Under the pieces are notes generated by a model that was not told the origin of the DNA, did no database searches, and saw only the letters and a list, made by a program, of their open reading frames with translations. Below, piece after piece: positions 7,945 through 17,183 of a stretch of 64,000 nucleotides of DNA (positions within the stretch are counted from its first letter, which is position 1; the number at the start of each line of letters is the position of its first letter). The DNA comes from Acidovorax sp. Root219 (GTDB lineage Bacteria > Pseudomonadota > Gammaproteobacteria > Burkholderiales > Burkholderiaceae_C). The position numbers and the translations under genes are program-made. The stretch spans positions 1-64,000 of the forward strand of contig NZ_LMIJ01000001.1 of NCBI RefSeq assembly GCF_001428665.1, in the 5' to 3' direction.

Positions 7945-10900
7945 ATGGCCCACATGGTGCGCGACCGGCATGCAACCACCTCTTTGGCACTGGGGGCGCT
8001 GGGAACCGCTTTTGCCTTCGGTCTGGTGCTGCGCTCGGCCTTCCCGCACCTGGCGCTGGGCAAGGGCCTCGCCGATGCGATGGAGCCCGGCATCCATGCC
8101 GCGCTGATCCTGCTGCTCCTGGGTGCCGCACTGTGCCTGCGCGCTTTTCCCGACACCCACCGGCCGGCCCAGGCGGCGGCGTCGCTGCTGGCGCTGGCGG
8201 CCGGCCTGTACAGCGTGCTGGCCCTGTGGCGCGCGCTGGCGGGTCACGATGCGGCGGCCGACCTGCCCGGCTTCATCACCGGCAGCAGCTTGCGGGCCCC
8301 GGGGGCCCACAGCCTCTCGCCCAATGGGGGCGCGGCCTTCATCGCGGGTGCAGCCGCCCTGTGGTTCGCGGCCCCCCTGCGCCGCACCCGGCAGCGGCGC
8401 GCCGGCCTGCTGGCGCTGGCAGTGCTGGCCGCCGTGGCCACGCTGGGCCTGGCTGGCCACCTGATGGGGCTGGAGCTGCTGTACCGCGTGGCCTCGCACA
8501 ACCAGGTGCGGTTGACCACGGCGGTGGCGCTATTGGTGCTGGGGGCAGGCATCTGGCAGCTGCGCGACAGGGTTCTCATCGACAGGGCACGCGACCCGCA
8601 GTGGCTGGAGCGGCGCATCACCTACCGCGCCATCACCGCGCTCACGCTGGTCGCCGTGGGCGGGGGCATCGCCGGCTTTGTCGCCATGCGCGAGACCTTC
8701 GAGAAATCGGTGCTGCAGGCCATGGAGCAGTCGGCCCGCACCTATGCGCTGGCGCTGGACGATGCGCTGCGCAGCAGCCTTGCGCTGTCGGCCGCCGTGG
8801 GCGACCACCACGCCGTGGCCCAGGCCATGGAGCGCCTGAGCGGCTCGCCGCGCGACGTACAGGCCGGTGAGCAACTGGAGAAGCTGACGGCCGGCTTTCT
8901 CATGGGCGGTGTGGACGGCGTGCGCTTTCTCGATGCGCGTGGGCACCTGCTACACACGGCCGGCCTGTTTTTGGGCGACAGCGCGCGCTCCATCGAGTCG
9001 CTGGACCTGGACGGGCCGCAGCAGGCCGAGCTGCGCTGGAACGCCGGCTATGTGCTGCGCACGCTGGTGCCCATGCACCAGGGCGGCACGGTGGTGGGAC
9101 AGGTGGTGATGGAGCAAAAGCTCAGGCTGTTCGACAGCCTGATGGACCAGATGCGCCGCTCTACCGAATCGGCCGACGCCTTGATCTGCCGCCGCCGCGC
9201 CGACGTGGCCGCCTGCGCCCCGAGCCGGCTGTACCCCACGCCCTTCACCGTGCCCCTGTGGGCGGCATCGGGCAAGCCCAACCTGCCCGTGAGCCTGGCG
9301 CTGCTGGGCCAGAGCGGTGTGAACTATGCCCGCGACCTGCGTGGCGTGCCGGTGGTGGCGGGCTACGGCCCCATTGGCGGCTACGGCCTGGGCCTGGTCC
9401 TCAAGACGGACGTCACCACGCTGTATGCCCCCCTGCGCGGGCAGTTGCACCTGATCGTGCTGTCGGTCCTGGCGCTGGTGGCCGCTGGCACCTGGGCGCT
9501 GCGCCGCCGCGTGCGGCCGCTGCTGGCCACACTGGTGCAGGAGCAGCAGCGCACCGCCGACATCCTGAACACGGCCGGCGACGCCTTCATCGCCGTGGGC
9601 GCCGATGGCCGCGTGACCGACTGGAACCCCGAGGCCGTGCGCATGTTCGGCTGGAGCACCGCTGAAGCCATCGGCCGGGACGTGGCGCAGCTGATGGTGC
9701 CGCGCATCCACCCGCATGCGCCGCTCACGGACTTCGCGCAGCTGGTGAACCTGGGCAGCAACCAGGCCGTGAGCCGCCACACCGAGCTGGTAGGCCACCA
9801 CCGCGACGGCAGCGAGGTGCCGGTGGAGATGATGATGACGGTGCAGCCCACCGCCAACGGCCCGATTGCCAACGCCTTCCTGCGCGACATCCGCTCGCGC
9901 CGCGAAGCCGAGCAGCGCCTGGCCCGCAGCGAGCAGCGCCTGCGCGACGTGCTGTGCAGCCTGCCGGCCGTGGTCTGCCATTTCGACGCCCGCCAGCGCT
10001 GCCTGTTCGCCAACGACTACGCGCTGCAGTCGCGCGGGCTGATCGCCCACCCGCAGGTCGGCCTGTACGCCCAGGAGCTGCTGGGCGACGTGCAGTACGC
10101 CCTGCACCTGCCCTACCTGCTGGAGGCACTGGCCGGCCGGCGCGCCCAGTTCGAAGGCTGCGTGGACCACGAGGGCACGCCCCGGCACCTGCAGAGCCAC
10201 CTGATCCCCGAGTTCGATGCCGGCGATGGCGAGGGCAGCACCGGGCCGGCGGTGGTGGGCTTTTACCTGATGTCGTTCGACGTCACCGCCGTGAAGGAGC
10301 TGCAGCTGCGCCACGAGCGCACCGAGCGGCGGCTGCGCGCCATTGCCGACAACCTGCCGGTGATGATCACCTACATTGACCGCGCGCACCGGCTGCAGTT
10401 TCTGAACCACACCTTCGAGGAGTGGACCGGCCTGCCCATTGCCAACGCCCTGGGCAAGCCCCTGCCCGAGGTGATCGGCCCGGCCCTGTACGCCCAGCGT
10501 GCAGACCCCCTGCGCCGGGCCCTGTCGGGCCAGCGCGTGCAGTTCGAGGTGGAATCCCAGGCGCTGGGCATACGGCGCATCCTGCAGACCGACTACATCC
10601 CCGACATGGTGGCAGTGGGCGAGGTGCTGGGCATCTACACGCTGACCACCGATGTGACCGCCATCCGCCAGTCCGAGCGCCGCATGAAGGAGCTGGCCAT
10701 GACCGACACGCTGACTGGCCTGGCCAACCGGCGCCAGTTCGACATCCACCTGGCTGCGGCCCTGCAGGCCAGCCAGGTCTCGGGCACGGGCATGGCGCTG
10801 ATGTTCCTGGACATCGACCACTTCAAGGCCATCAACGACACCTGGGGCCACGCCGCCGGGGATGCGGCCCTGATCGCCATGGCCGAGCGGCTGCAGGGCG

Positions 10901-11217
10901 CCGTGCGCAGCACGGACTTCCCGGCGCGCATCGCCGGCGACGAGTTCGCCGTGGTGCTGCCCCATCTGTCGTCGTGCGATGAAGCGCAGACCGTGGCCGA
11001 CAAGGTGCTGCACGCCATCCGCGAACCCCTGCCACTGCAGCACCACATGCCCCGGCAGATGACCACCAGCGTGGGCGTGGCCTACCTCGCCCCGGGCGAC
11101 CCGTCGGTGCGCCCCACCGACCTGCTGCTGGCCGCCGACCGCGCCCTCTACGCAGCCAAGCACGGCGGGCGCAATGCCTGCGCGGTGCATGTGGTGGATC
11201 TGCGGGAGGTGGGGTGA
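7945..11217 (+). CDS. Membrane diguanylate cyclase with three PAS domains
   Basis: 1090 residues from ATG at 7945 with GAGG upstream. Order: N-terminal multi-helix membrane region (about 1-210), a helix and a periplasmic sensory region (about 230-495), a membrane helix (about 499-515), three PAS domains starting near 534, 662 and 796, and a C-terminal GGDEF domain (914-1090). The active-site loop reads AGDEF (997-1001), an accepted active variant, and RSTD (988-991) is a complete product-inhibition I-site. No EAL domain follows. It should make cyclic di-GMP and be feedback inhibited. The signal sensed is unknown. Confidence 0.92.
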   Translation: MAHMVRDRHATTSLALGALGTAFAFGLVLRSAFPHLALGKGLADAMEPGIHAALILLLLGAALCLRAFPDTHRPAQAAASLLALAAGLYSVLALWRALAGHDAAADLPGFITGSSLRAPGAHSLSPNGGAAFIAGAAALWFAAPLRRTRQRRAGLLALAVLAAVATLGLAGHLMGLELLYRVASHNQVRLTTAVALLVLGAGIWQLRDRVLIDRARDPQWLERRITYRAITALTLVAVGGGIAGFVAMRETFEKSVLQAMEQSARTYALALDDALRSSLALSAAVGDHHAVAQAMERLSGSPRDVQAGEQLEKLTAGFLMGGVDGVRFLDARGHLLHTAGLFLGDSARSIESLDLDGPQQAELRWNAGYVLRTLVPMHQGGTVVGQVVMEQKLRLFDSLMDQMRRSTESADALICRRRADVAACAPSRLYPTPFTVPLWAASGKPNLPVSLALLGQSGVNYARDLRGVPVVAGYGPIGGYGLGLVLKTDVTTLYAPLRGQLHLIVLSVLALVAAGTWALRRRVRPLLATLVQEQQRTADILNTAGDAFIAVGADGRVTDWNPEAVRMFGWSTAEAIGRDVAQLMVPRIHPHAPLTDFAQLVNLGSNQAVSRHTELVGHHRDGSEVPVEMMMTVQPTANGPIANAFLRDIRSRREAEQRLARSEQRLRDVLCSLPAVVCHFDARQRCLFANDYALQSRGLIAHPQVGLYAQELLGDVQYALHLPYLLEALAGRRAQFEGCVDHEGTPRHLQSHLIPEFDAGDGEGSTGPAVVGFYLMSFDVTAVKELQLRHERTERRLRAIADNLPVMITYIDRAHRLQFLNHTFEEWTGLPIANALGKPLPEVIGPALYAQRADPLRRALSGQRVQFEVESQALGIRRILQTDYIPDMVAVGEVLGIYTLTTDVTAIRQSERRMKELAMTDTLTGLANRRQFDIHLAAALQASQVSGTGMALMFLDIDHFKAINDTWGHAAGDAALIAMAERLQGAVRSTDFPARIAGDEFAVVLPHLSSCDEAQTVADKVLHAIREPLPLQHHMPRQMTTSVGVAYLAPGDPSVRPTDLLLAADRALYAAKHGGRNACAVHVVDLREVG

Positions 11218-11334
11218 GGGGGATACATCGGAGCGCTCCGGCCTGGCCGAGGCAACCACCGCGCCGCGATAATCGGCGCAGCCTTGGTTTCACGCCCTGC
11301 CCCCTGTTGCCCCCCTTTTCAACGGAGACACCGC

Positions 11335-11898
11335 ATGCCCCTGCCCCCCGACGTACTCACCGAGATCGACGCCTTCGTGCGCGGTGGTTTTGAAGACCGC
11401 GAGCGCACCATCGAGATCCTGACCGAGGAGATGTACGAGCCCGGCGAGCTCGATGCCGCCGAGGTGGAGCACGCCGTCGATGCGGCCATGCGGGCGCACG
11501 ACCAGGCGAAAAAGGGCTGGCCGGCCACGACCGATTGCGACCGGCTGGATGCCGCCTTCGACGCGCTGGCCCGCCAGGGCTTGGTAGCCCTGCAGAACGC
11601 GGGCTACACGCAAAGCGATGGCTATGGGGACGTGACCGAGGCTTGGCACAACGCGCCGGACCGGGCCGACATCGTGGGCTACTGCTTCTACCATGGCCAG
11701 GACCTGGCGCGCGCGGTGCATGGCGGCGGCCTGTTCCTCGCTTTCGGCCCCATGGATGCCGACACCGAGGAGACCGAGGGCCCGCGCATCGGCGCCCTCA
11801 TCGCCAGCGAACTGCAGCGCGCGGGGCTTGAGGTACGCTGGAACGGCACGTTCAACCAGCGCATCTGCATTCCGGGCATCGACTGGAAGCGGCGCTGA
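11335..11898 (+). CDS. DUF6891-like protein
   Basis: 187 residues from ATG at 11335, preceded by GGAGAC. The protein is acidic and soluble with no signal peptide. The segment GYCFYHGQDLARAVHGGGLFLAFGP is, as I remember it, the hallmark of the DUF6891 family. No biochemical role is known to me. It is followed after 20 bp by a VOC-fold gene on the same strand and may be co-transcribed with it. Confidence 0.7.
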   Translation: MPLPPDVLTEIDAFVRGGFEDRERTIEILTEEMYEPGELDAAEVEHAVDAAMRAHDQAKKGWPATTDCDRLDAAFDALARQGLVALQNAGYTQSDGYGDVTEAWHNAPDRADIVGYCFYHGQDLARAVHGGGLFLAFGPMDADTEETEGPRIGALIASELQRAGLEVRWNGTFNQRICIPGIDWKRR

Positions 11899-11918
11899 CC
11901 CCTGCATACCGACAGACC

Positions 11919-12560
11919 ATGCTCCAGCTCGACCACCTGTCCATCATCGCGCCCTCGCTCAAACAGGGAGTGGCCCATGTGCGCGACTGCCTGGGCATCG
12001 ACATGCCATTTGGCCGCCAGCACCCCGACATGGGCACCCACAACCACCTGCTCAGGCTGGGCGACGATGTGTACCTGGAGGTCATCGCCATCGATCCCGC
12101 TGCCCCTGCCCCGGCGCAAGCGCGCTGGTTCGGGCTCGATGACAGGGATGCGGTGCGGGCGGCCTGGGACAGCGGCCGCCGCCTGCGCGGCTGGGTGGCA
12201 CGCACGCAGCAGATGGACGCGGTGCTGGCGCAGCACGGCCACCTGCTGGGCCGCAAGACCCAGCTGTCCGCCGGGGCCGCACCGCCCTACTTCTTTGCGA
12301 TCCCTGCGGGCGGCGCGCTGCCGCTCGCAGGCGTGGCGCCTTCGGTGATCGACCGGGGTCAGCGCCCACCGCCGATAGCGTCGATGCCGGACCTGGGGGC
12401 GCGGCTTGTCCGCTTCACCATCGAGCACCCCGAGCCTGACATGGTGCTGGCCCTGTATGCCAGCCTGGGTATAGAGAACGCACCCCATGTGGAAAAAAGC
12501 GACCGCTTGCACTACCGCGCCGAGATACGCACGCCCGCAGGCATCAAGGCGCTGTACTGA
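11919..12560 (+). CDS. VOC-superfamily (glyoxalase-like) protein
   Basis: 213 residues from ATG at 11919. The start LQLDHLSIIAPSLKQGVAHVRDCLG is typical of the glyoxalase-like family (PF13468): a beta-alpha-beta module with His5 as a likely metal ligand. GTHNHLLRLGDDVYLEVI supplies the second strand pair and a Glu ligand. The C-terminal half is a second, weaker module. Family members are metal-dependent lyases, isomerases or binding proteins; the substrate is unknown. Confidence 0.75.
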   Translation: MLQLDHLSIIAPSLKQGVAHVRDCLGIDMPFGRQHPDMGTHNHLLRLGDDVYLEVIAIDPAAPAPAQARWFGLDDRDAVRAAWDSGRRLRGWVARTQQMDAVLAQHGHLLGRKTQLSAGAAPPYFFAIPAGGALPLAGVAPSVIDRGQRPPPIASMPDLGARLVRFTIEHPEPDMVLALYASLGIENAPHVEKSDRLHYRAEIRTPAGIKALY

Positions 12561-12689
12561 TCCGTGCCCTGGGTACTGCGCAGGCCGCCTTGCCGTGGCG
12601 GTGCGCTACGATGCCACGCCAGTGCGGGCAGGTTGCCTACCCCGCAATACCCTTCCATCACCTCCCCTGGTCCCTGCGCCGGGCACAAC

Positions 12690-12704
12690 GGAGCTGTTCT
12701 TCTG
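12690..12704 (+). promoter_or_regulatory. Ribosome site and probable CTG start of the LysR gene
   Basis: GGAG at 12690-12693 is followed after eight bases by an in-frame CTG (12702). No ATG, GTG or TTG at a suitable position lies before the conserved LysR N terminus (TRRLDSYSLRLFIAVARTG), so CTG is the best start on the visible evidence. Confidence 0.5.
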
Positions 12705-13589
12705 ACACGACGCCTGGATTCCTACAGCCTCCGGCTTTTTATCGCTGTTGCCCGCACAGGCTCCATTGCACGGGCGGCAGAGCAGGAGCACATAGCGCCG
12801 TCCGCGCTGAGCCGCCGGCTGGCCGATCTGGAGCATGCCTTCGGGACGGCGCTGGTGGTGCGCTCGCCGCGCGGCGTGGCGCTGACCGATGCCGGTCGCA
12901 TCGTTTTCGAGCGGGGTGTCCGTCTCGACGACGAACTGCAGGGACTGCTGCGCGAAGTGCAGCTGCACAGCGACGAAGTCCGGGGCACGGTGCGCCTGTA
13001 CGCCAACATGTCGGCCGTGGTCGGCTTCTTGCCCGAGCGGCTCAAACACCTGAAGGCAAAGTACCCGGGCCTGGACATTTCGCTGCACGAAGCGGATACG
13101 CGGGAAGTCATCCGCGCGTGCCTGGACGACAGGGCGGATGTCGGCGTGGGCGTTGCCGGCACGGTTGCGCCAGGGCTCGATTCTTGGCATTTTGCGAATG
13201 ACCCTTTGCAGGTGGTGGTTCCCACGGGACACGAGTTGGGCCACCTGAAGTCGGTCGAGTTTGCCAAGGTGCTGGAGTTTCCGCTGATCGGGGTGCACCA
13301 GGGCGGCGCCCTCGACCAGACCCTGCATGAGCGCGCGCAGGCGGTGCAGATGCGGTTTGCGCCCGAGGTGTCGGTCAGCAGCTTCGACGCCGTGGGCCGA
13401 ATGGTTGAGGCCGGGATGGGGATTGCCGTGATCCCGCAGAGCGCTGCTTCGGCCTATGCGGGCAATGCGCGCTTCACGCGGCTGCCGCTGGCGGATGCAT
13501 GGGCGGACCGGGAGCTGCGGCTCTACGCCCTGCGGCGCACACCCCAGCTGCGCTCGGTCCAGGCGCTCATCGATTGCCTTTGCGGGTAA
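12702..13589 (+). CDS. LysR-family transcriptional regulator of the aconitase-like cluster
   Basis: About 295 residues if translation starts at CTG 12702, the usual length for LysR regulators. The winged helix is complete: SLRLFIAVARTGSIARAAE, then APSALSRRLADLEHAFGTALVVRS and ALTDAG. The effector domain is of the LysR_substrate type. A GTG at 12564 in the same frame would give an unlikely N-terminal extension of 46 residues. It lies 79 bp upstream of, and on the same strand as, the dehydratase gene, with Bug and aldolase genes beyond, so it probably controls that set in response to an organic acid. Confidence 0.85.
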   Translation: MTRRLDSYSLRLFIAVARTGSIARAAEQEHIAPSALSRRLADLEHAFGTALVVRSPRGVALTDAGRIVFERGVRLDDELQGLLREVQLHSDEVRGTVRLYANMSAVVGFLPERLKHLKAKYPGLDISLHEADTREVIRACLDDRADVGVGVAGTVAPGLDSWHFANDPLQVVVPTGHELGHLKSVEFAKVLEFPLIGVHQGGALDQTLHERAQAVQMRFAPEVSVSSFDAVGRMVEAGMGIAVIPQSAASAYAGNARFTRLPLADAWADRELRLYALRRTPQLRSVQALIDCLCG

Positions 13590-13668
13590 TCCCGGACGTC
13601 GAGTTCCGCGCTATCCCCCGTGCCGTCTTGGCACTTCCCAGAGGGCGCGTGGATTCCGATGATCGGGC

Positions 13669-15657
13669 ATGTCCATCCAGTCGCCCCACGCCCTGCGCTT
13701 TGCCCCACGCATCCTGTACCTGAGCCAATCGCCCGAGCTGGTGAGCAGGGCCTTGGCAGGCCAACGTGTCGCGCTGCCCGAAGCCCTGCCGCTGCGCGAT
13801 GACATCTCCACCGACGAAATCACACCGATCGCGATCCTCACCCACTTCGATGAGCAACTGGGGCGCTACCCCTACACCGGCTTCAAGGCCGGTGGCCAGG
13901 CGCCCATCGGGGTGGACGCCCTGCGCACCAGCGGCATACAGGTGGTGGTGGCGGGCAAGCGCTACGGCAAAGGCTCCTCGCGTGAGCACAGCCCGGCGGC
14001 CGAAAAGCTCGCCGGCGTGCGCCTGGTCATCGCCGAGAGCTTCGAGCGCATCTACCGGCAGAACGCCGACAACATCGGCCTGATCACCTCCACCGACTTC
14101 GGGCTGATTGCGCGGATCGAGGCCGGCGAGGAAATCACCTGGCGCGAGCTGCTGACCGGACGGGATACCCTGGATGCCGCCGTGCTCGCAGGCGGTGGCC
14201 TGCTGCGCTTTGGTCAGGCGCACCTGGGCCAGGTGTCCGAGCCGCTGCCGCCAAGGCAGCCCCAGGCTGGGGGGCGCACCCTGTTCGAGAAGATCGTCGC
14301 GCGGCACGCACTGGCCACCGGGGTCACGCCGGCCAACCCGGGCCGGGGCGATGGCGCCTTCGTGCGTGCAGACTGGCGCTTCATCCACGAGTACTACACC
14401 GGCATGGCGGCCCACATGCTGCATGCCACCTTCGGCAGGCCATTGGTGCTCAAGGACCCCGGTTCGGTCATCGTGTTCGAGGACCACACCTCCTATGTGC
14501 AGGAGAGCCCTGCGCACGTGCGCGGCGGCCTGGTCCCCAACGTCCATCGCATGGTGCAGGCACAGCGCGAGTTTGCGCAGGCTTACGCACTGCGCACCCA
14601 CCGCACCCTGACCGAGCAGGAAGCCCGCGACGACGACGGCGGCAACGTGGCCGGCATTTCGCACGCGATGATGGCCGAGCACTATGCCCTGCCCGGGCAA
14701 CTGGTGGTCGGCACCGACTCGCACACCCCGCACAGCGGTGCGCTGGGCTGCGTGGCCTTCGGGGTCGGCACCACCGACATGGCCAACGCCTTCGCCACGG
14801 GTGCGGTGCGGCTGACGCTGCCCGAGACCCTGCGCATCGTTCTGGACGGCGCACTGCCCCCGGGCGTGACGGCCAAGGACGTGGTGCTGCACCTGCTGGC
14901 GCAGCCCGGCATCCGCGGCGGTGCTGGCGTGGGCAAGGTGTTCGAGTTCACCGGGCCGGCCATCGCAGGCCTGGGCACGGACGAGCGCGCGACCTTCACC
15001 AACATGACAGCGGAGCTGGGTGGATTCACCGGCATCGTGGCGCCCGATGAGGAGACGGTGCGCTTTCTGCGCGAGCGTCGGGGCGTGGATTTTGTGGTCG
15101 AAGACTGGATGTGCAGTGACCCCGACGCCACCTATGCCGACACCATCCGCATCGATTGCGCGAGTGTGCCGGCGATGGTCGCCTCCCCGGGCGACCCTGG
15201 CAACGGCCTGCCCCTGTCCGCCCTGGCCCACCAAGTACGCATCGATATCGCCTACGGCGGCTCGTGCACCGCAGGAAAGCGCGAAGACTTCGACCACTAC
15301 CACAAGGTGCTGCGCTGGGCCGCAGACCGCAACCTCAGGGTGGCACCCGGTGTCGAGCTGTTCCTGCAGTTCGGAACCACCGCCGTGCGAGACCACTGCA
15401 TCGCGGCAGGCTACCTCGACGCCTTCGAGCGGGTCGGCGCGCGCATCCTGCAGCCCTCGTGCGGCGCCTGCGGCAACTGCGGGCCTGGAGGATCGAGCCG
15501 GGCGGACCAGGTCACGGTGAGCGCCATCAACCGCAACTTTCCGGGCCGTGGCGGCCCGGGCAACGTGTGGCTCGCCAGCCCGCCGACCGTGGCTGCCAGC
15601 GCGATTGCCGGGGAGCTGGTGTCATTCGACGAACTGCAACAACGATTTCCCACTTGA
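13669..15657 (+). CDS. Aconitase-superfamily hydro-lyase with swivel domain first (fused LeuD-LeuC-like)
   Basis: 662 residues. Residues about 20-190 form the swivel (LeuD-like) domain: DDISTDEITPI, then YGKGSSREHSPAAEKLAGVRLVIAES split across a loop. Residues about 260-655 form the large catalytic part. Fe-S ligands are visible as Cys533 (GGSCTAGK) and Cys598/Cys601 (SCGACGNCG, with Cys604 next to them). DSHTPHSGALG is the substrate loop. Domain order is reversed relative to most aconitases and resembles AcnB without its HEAT domain. It should dehydrate/hydrate a hydroxy di- or tricarboxylate. It stands between a LysR gene and Bug/RraA genes, so a catabolic substrate is more likely than isopropylmalate. 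Confidence 0.85.
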   Translation: MSIQSPHALRFAPRILYLSQSPELVSRALAGQRVALPEALPLRDDISTDEITPIAILTHFDEQLGRYPYTGFKAGGQAPIGVDALRTSGIQVVVAGKRYGKGSSREHSPAAEKLAGVRLVIAESFERIYRQNADNIGLITSTDFGLIARIEAGEEITWRELLTGRDTLDAAVLAGGGLLRFGQAHLGQVSEPLPPRQPQAGGRTLFEKIVARHALATGVTPANPGRGDGAFVRADWRFIHEYYTGMAAHMLHATFGRPLVLKDPGSVIVFEDHTSYVQESPAHVRGGLVPNVHRMVQAQREFAQAYALRTHRTLTEQEARDDDGGNVAGISHAMMAEHYALPGQLVVGTDSHTPHSGALGCVAFGVGTTDMANAFATGAVRLTLPETLRIVLDGALPPGVTAKDVVLHLLAQPGIRGGAGVGKVFEFTGPAIAGLGTDERATFTNMTAELGGFTGIVAPDEETVRFLRERRGVDFVVEDWMCSDPDATYADTIRIDCASVPAMVASPGDPGNGLPLSALAHQVRIDIAYGGSCTAGKREDFDHYHKVLRWAADRNLRVAPGVELFLQFGTTAVRDHCIAAGYLDAFERVGARILQPSCGACGNCGPGGSSRADQVTVSAINRNFPGRGGPGNVWLASPPTVAASAIAGELVSFDELQQRFPT

Positions 15658-15681
15658 AAAGAAAATGAAGGAGACACCACC

Positions 15682-15789
15682 ATGAAATCCCCACCCACCA
15701 GGCGCAGCGCCTTGTCGCGGCTCGGCCTTTGCCTGGCGCTGGCCTCGGCATCACCGTGGACCATGGCCCAGCCGGCCATAGCAGGCTGA
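15682..15789 (+). pseudogene. Bug-family receptor, 5' fragment split by an IS
   Basis: A good AAGGAG site precedes ATG at 15682. The peptide is a secretion signal (MKSPPTRRSALSRLGLCLAL and following, ending near TMAQP) and then runs into the IS end, stopping at TGA 15787-15789. Removing the IS and one 4-bp duplication joins Ile at 15778-15780 in frame to Gly-Asp-Lys-Pro-Ile-Arg at 17187, rebuilding a normal Bug receptor. The rest lies at 17184-18077. Confidence 0.85.
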
Positions 15790-17183
15790 AGAAATACTCC
15801 CCAGATTCCAAGCCCGTCCTGCCCCACGGCCGCAGGTTGGTTCGCCTTTTTCACATTCCGGGATTAGCGTGCCCAATTGAGCGTTTTATTGCACTTCAGA
15901 GGCCGCTTTGGCCTTCGCTTGCCCTCAATGCGCCCCCTGCGGACGCACCTGTCCCAATTGCTCCAAAGTGCGCATGCGCACCAGGTTGTAGCCCGCCATC
16001 GTCAGCACGAACATCTGGTCCACGCGTTTGATTCCTCGCACCATCACCTGCCTCATGCCGCCCACGGTCTTGGCCCAGCCAAAGCCTTGCTCGATGAGCT
16101 TTCTCTTTTGCTGCGATACCGCGTAGCCTTCGCTTTGCGCAATCGCATCGGGCACAGCCGAGTTTCTGCCTGACTTGTTCTGCGCCACATGGGGAATGAC
16201 GTTCATGGCATGGCAGGCCTCAATGAATTCGCGTGCGTCATAGCCTTTGTCCGCCCCCAGCGTGATGGTTCGCGTGGGATCGGCCTGCGCCTGTCTGGCG
16301 TCGTTGACCATGGCTTTGGCCGCTTCGCGCTCTGCGTAGCCATCGGCCAGCGTGACCACTGCATTGGCCACCAGGCCGTGGCGGTTGTCGCTCAGGGTGT
16401 GGCCCATGTAGCGCAGCTCGCTGGCGGTTTTGCCTTTGCGGTACAGCCGGGCATCGCCGTCCGTTGTGGATTCATGGGTGTCGTTGCTGCGCCGCTGGCC
16501 CTTGAAGTTGCCGCCATCGCTGTGGGCTTTGGCATCTGCATCAGGGCCGCCATCTGCTCTGTCACCATTGCCATCACCACCCGCGTCATCGTCGCCTTTG
16601 CGCACAAAGCTCTTGTGGCCCGCCCAGGCCTGGATGAGCGTTCCGTCCACGCTGAAGTGCTCGCCCGAGAGCCAGTGCTTCTTGTCGGCGATCTTGAGCA
16701 CTTCGTTGAAGAACTCGATCACGGCGTCGTGTTCGATCAGCCGCTCGCGGTTCTTGGTGAACACGCTGGGCACCCAGACCTCATCGTCCATGGACAGGCC
16801 GATGAACCAGCGAAACAAGAGGTTGTACTGCACCTGCTCCATCAGCTGGCGCTCCGAGCGCACGCTGTACAGCACCTGCAGCAGCATGGCGCGCAGCAGC
16901 TTCTCGGGGGCGATGCTGGGGCGTCCGCCCTTGATGTCTGCTTCGTACATGCGCGAGAACAGGGCATCCATCTTGGCCAAGGCGGTGTTGACCATCTTGC
17001 GAACGGGGCGCAGGGGGTGCGAGGCTGGAACGAAGTCGTCGAGCTTGCGGACAGAGAACAGGCTCTCGGTGAAGGTGTCGGCGCCGCGCATGGGGGTCAG
17101 GGTCAAGCTATGTGGGTGGAACCGGTGAGCTTACCGGGGTTGGACTGCTGGGCTGGCTGAGCGGGAAGTATTTCTTCAGCCTG
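15782..17183. mobile_element. IS5-family-like insertion sequence, 1402 bp
   Basis: Both ends read CAGGCTGAAGAAATAC inward (15782-15797 and the complement of 17168-17183), a perfect 16-bp terminal inverted repeat. ATAG occurs directly outside each end (15778-15781 and 17184-17187), a 4-bp target duplication of the NTAN kind expected for the IS5 subgroup. One transposase gene fills the minus strand. Perfect ends and an uneroded target duplication suggest a recent, possibly active insertion. The target is a Bug receptor gene just after its signal peptide. Confidence 0.92.
15925..17091 (-). CDS. IS5-family-like DDE transposase
   Basis: 388 residues from ATG at 17091 (MRGADTFTESLFSVRKL); an in-frame TTG at 17106 would add five residues. 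The N terminus has the DUF772-type region (PASHPLRPVRKMVNTAL, then SERQLMEQVQYNLLFRWFIGL). The DDE catalytic core is visible as HFSVDGTLIQAWAGHKSF (first Asp), LGADKGYD (second Asp) and KRKLIEQGFGWAKTVGG (Glu). A Gly/Asp-rich stretch of about 40 residues lies between the first and second Asp. It appears intact. It should cut and paste the surrounding 1402-bp element. Confidence 0.92.
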   Translation of the reverse strand: MRGADTFTESLFSVRKLDDFVPASHPLRPVRKMVNTALAKMDALFSRMYEADIKGGRPSIAPEKLLRAMLLQVLYSVRSERQLMEQVQYNLLFRWFIGLSMDDEVWVPSVFTKNRERLIEHDAVIEFFNEVLKIADKKHWLSGEHFSVDGTLIQAWAGHKSFVRKGDDDAGGDGNGDRADGGPDADAKAHSDGGNFKGQRRSNDTHESTTDGDARLYRKGKTASELRYMGHTLSDNRHGLVANAVVTLADGYAEREAAKAMVNDARQAQADPTRTITLGADKGYDAREFIEACHAMNVIPHVAQNKSGRNSAVPDAIAQSEGYAVSQQKRKLIEQGFGWAKTVGGMRQVMVRGIKRVDQMFVLTMAGYNLVRMRTLEQLGQVRPQGAH

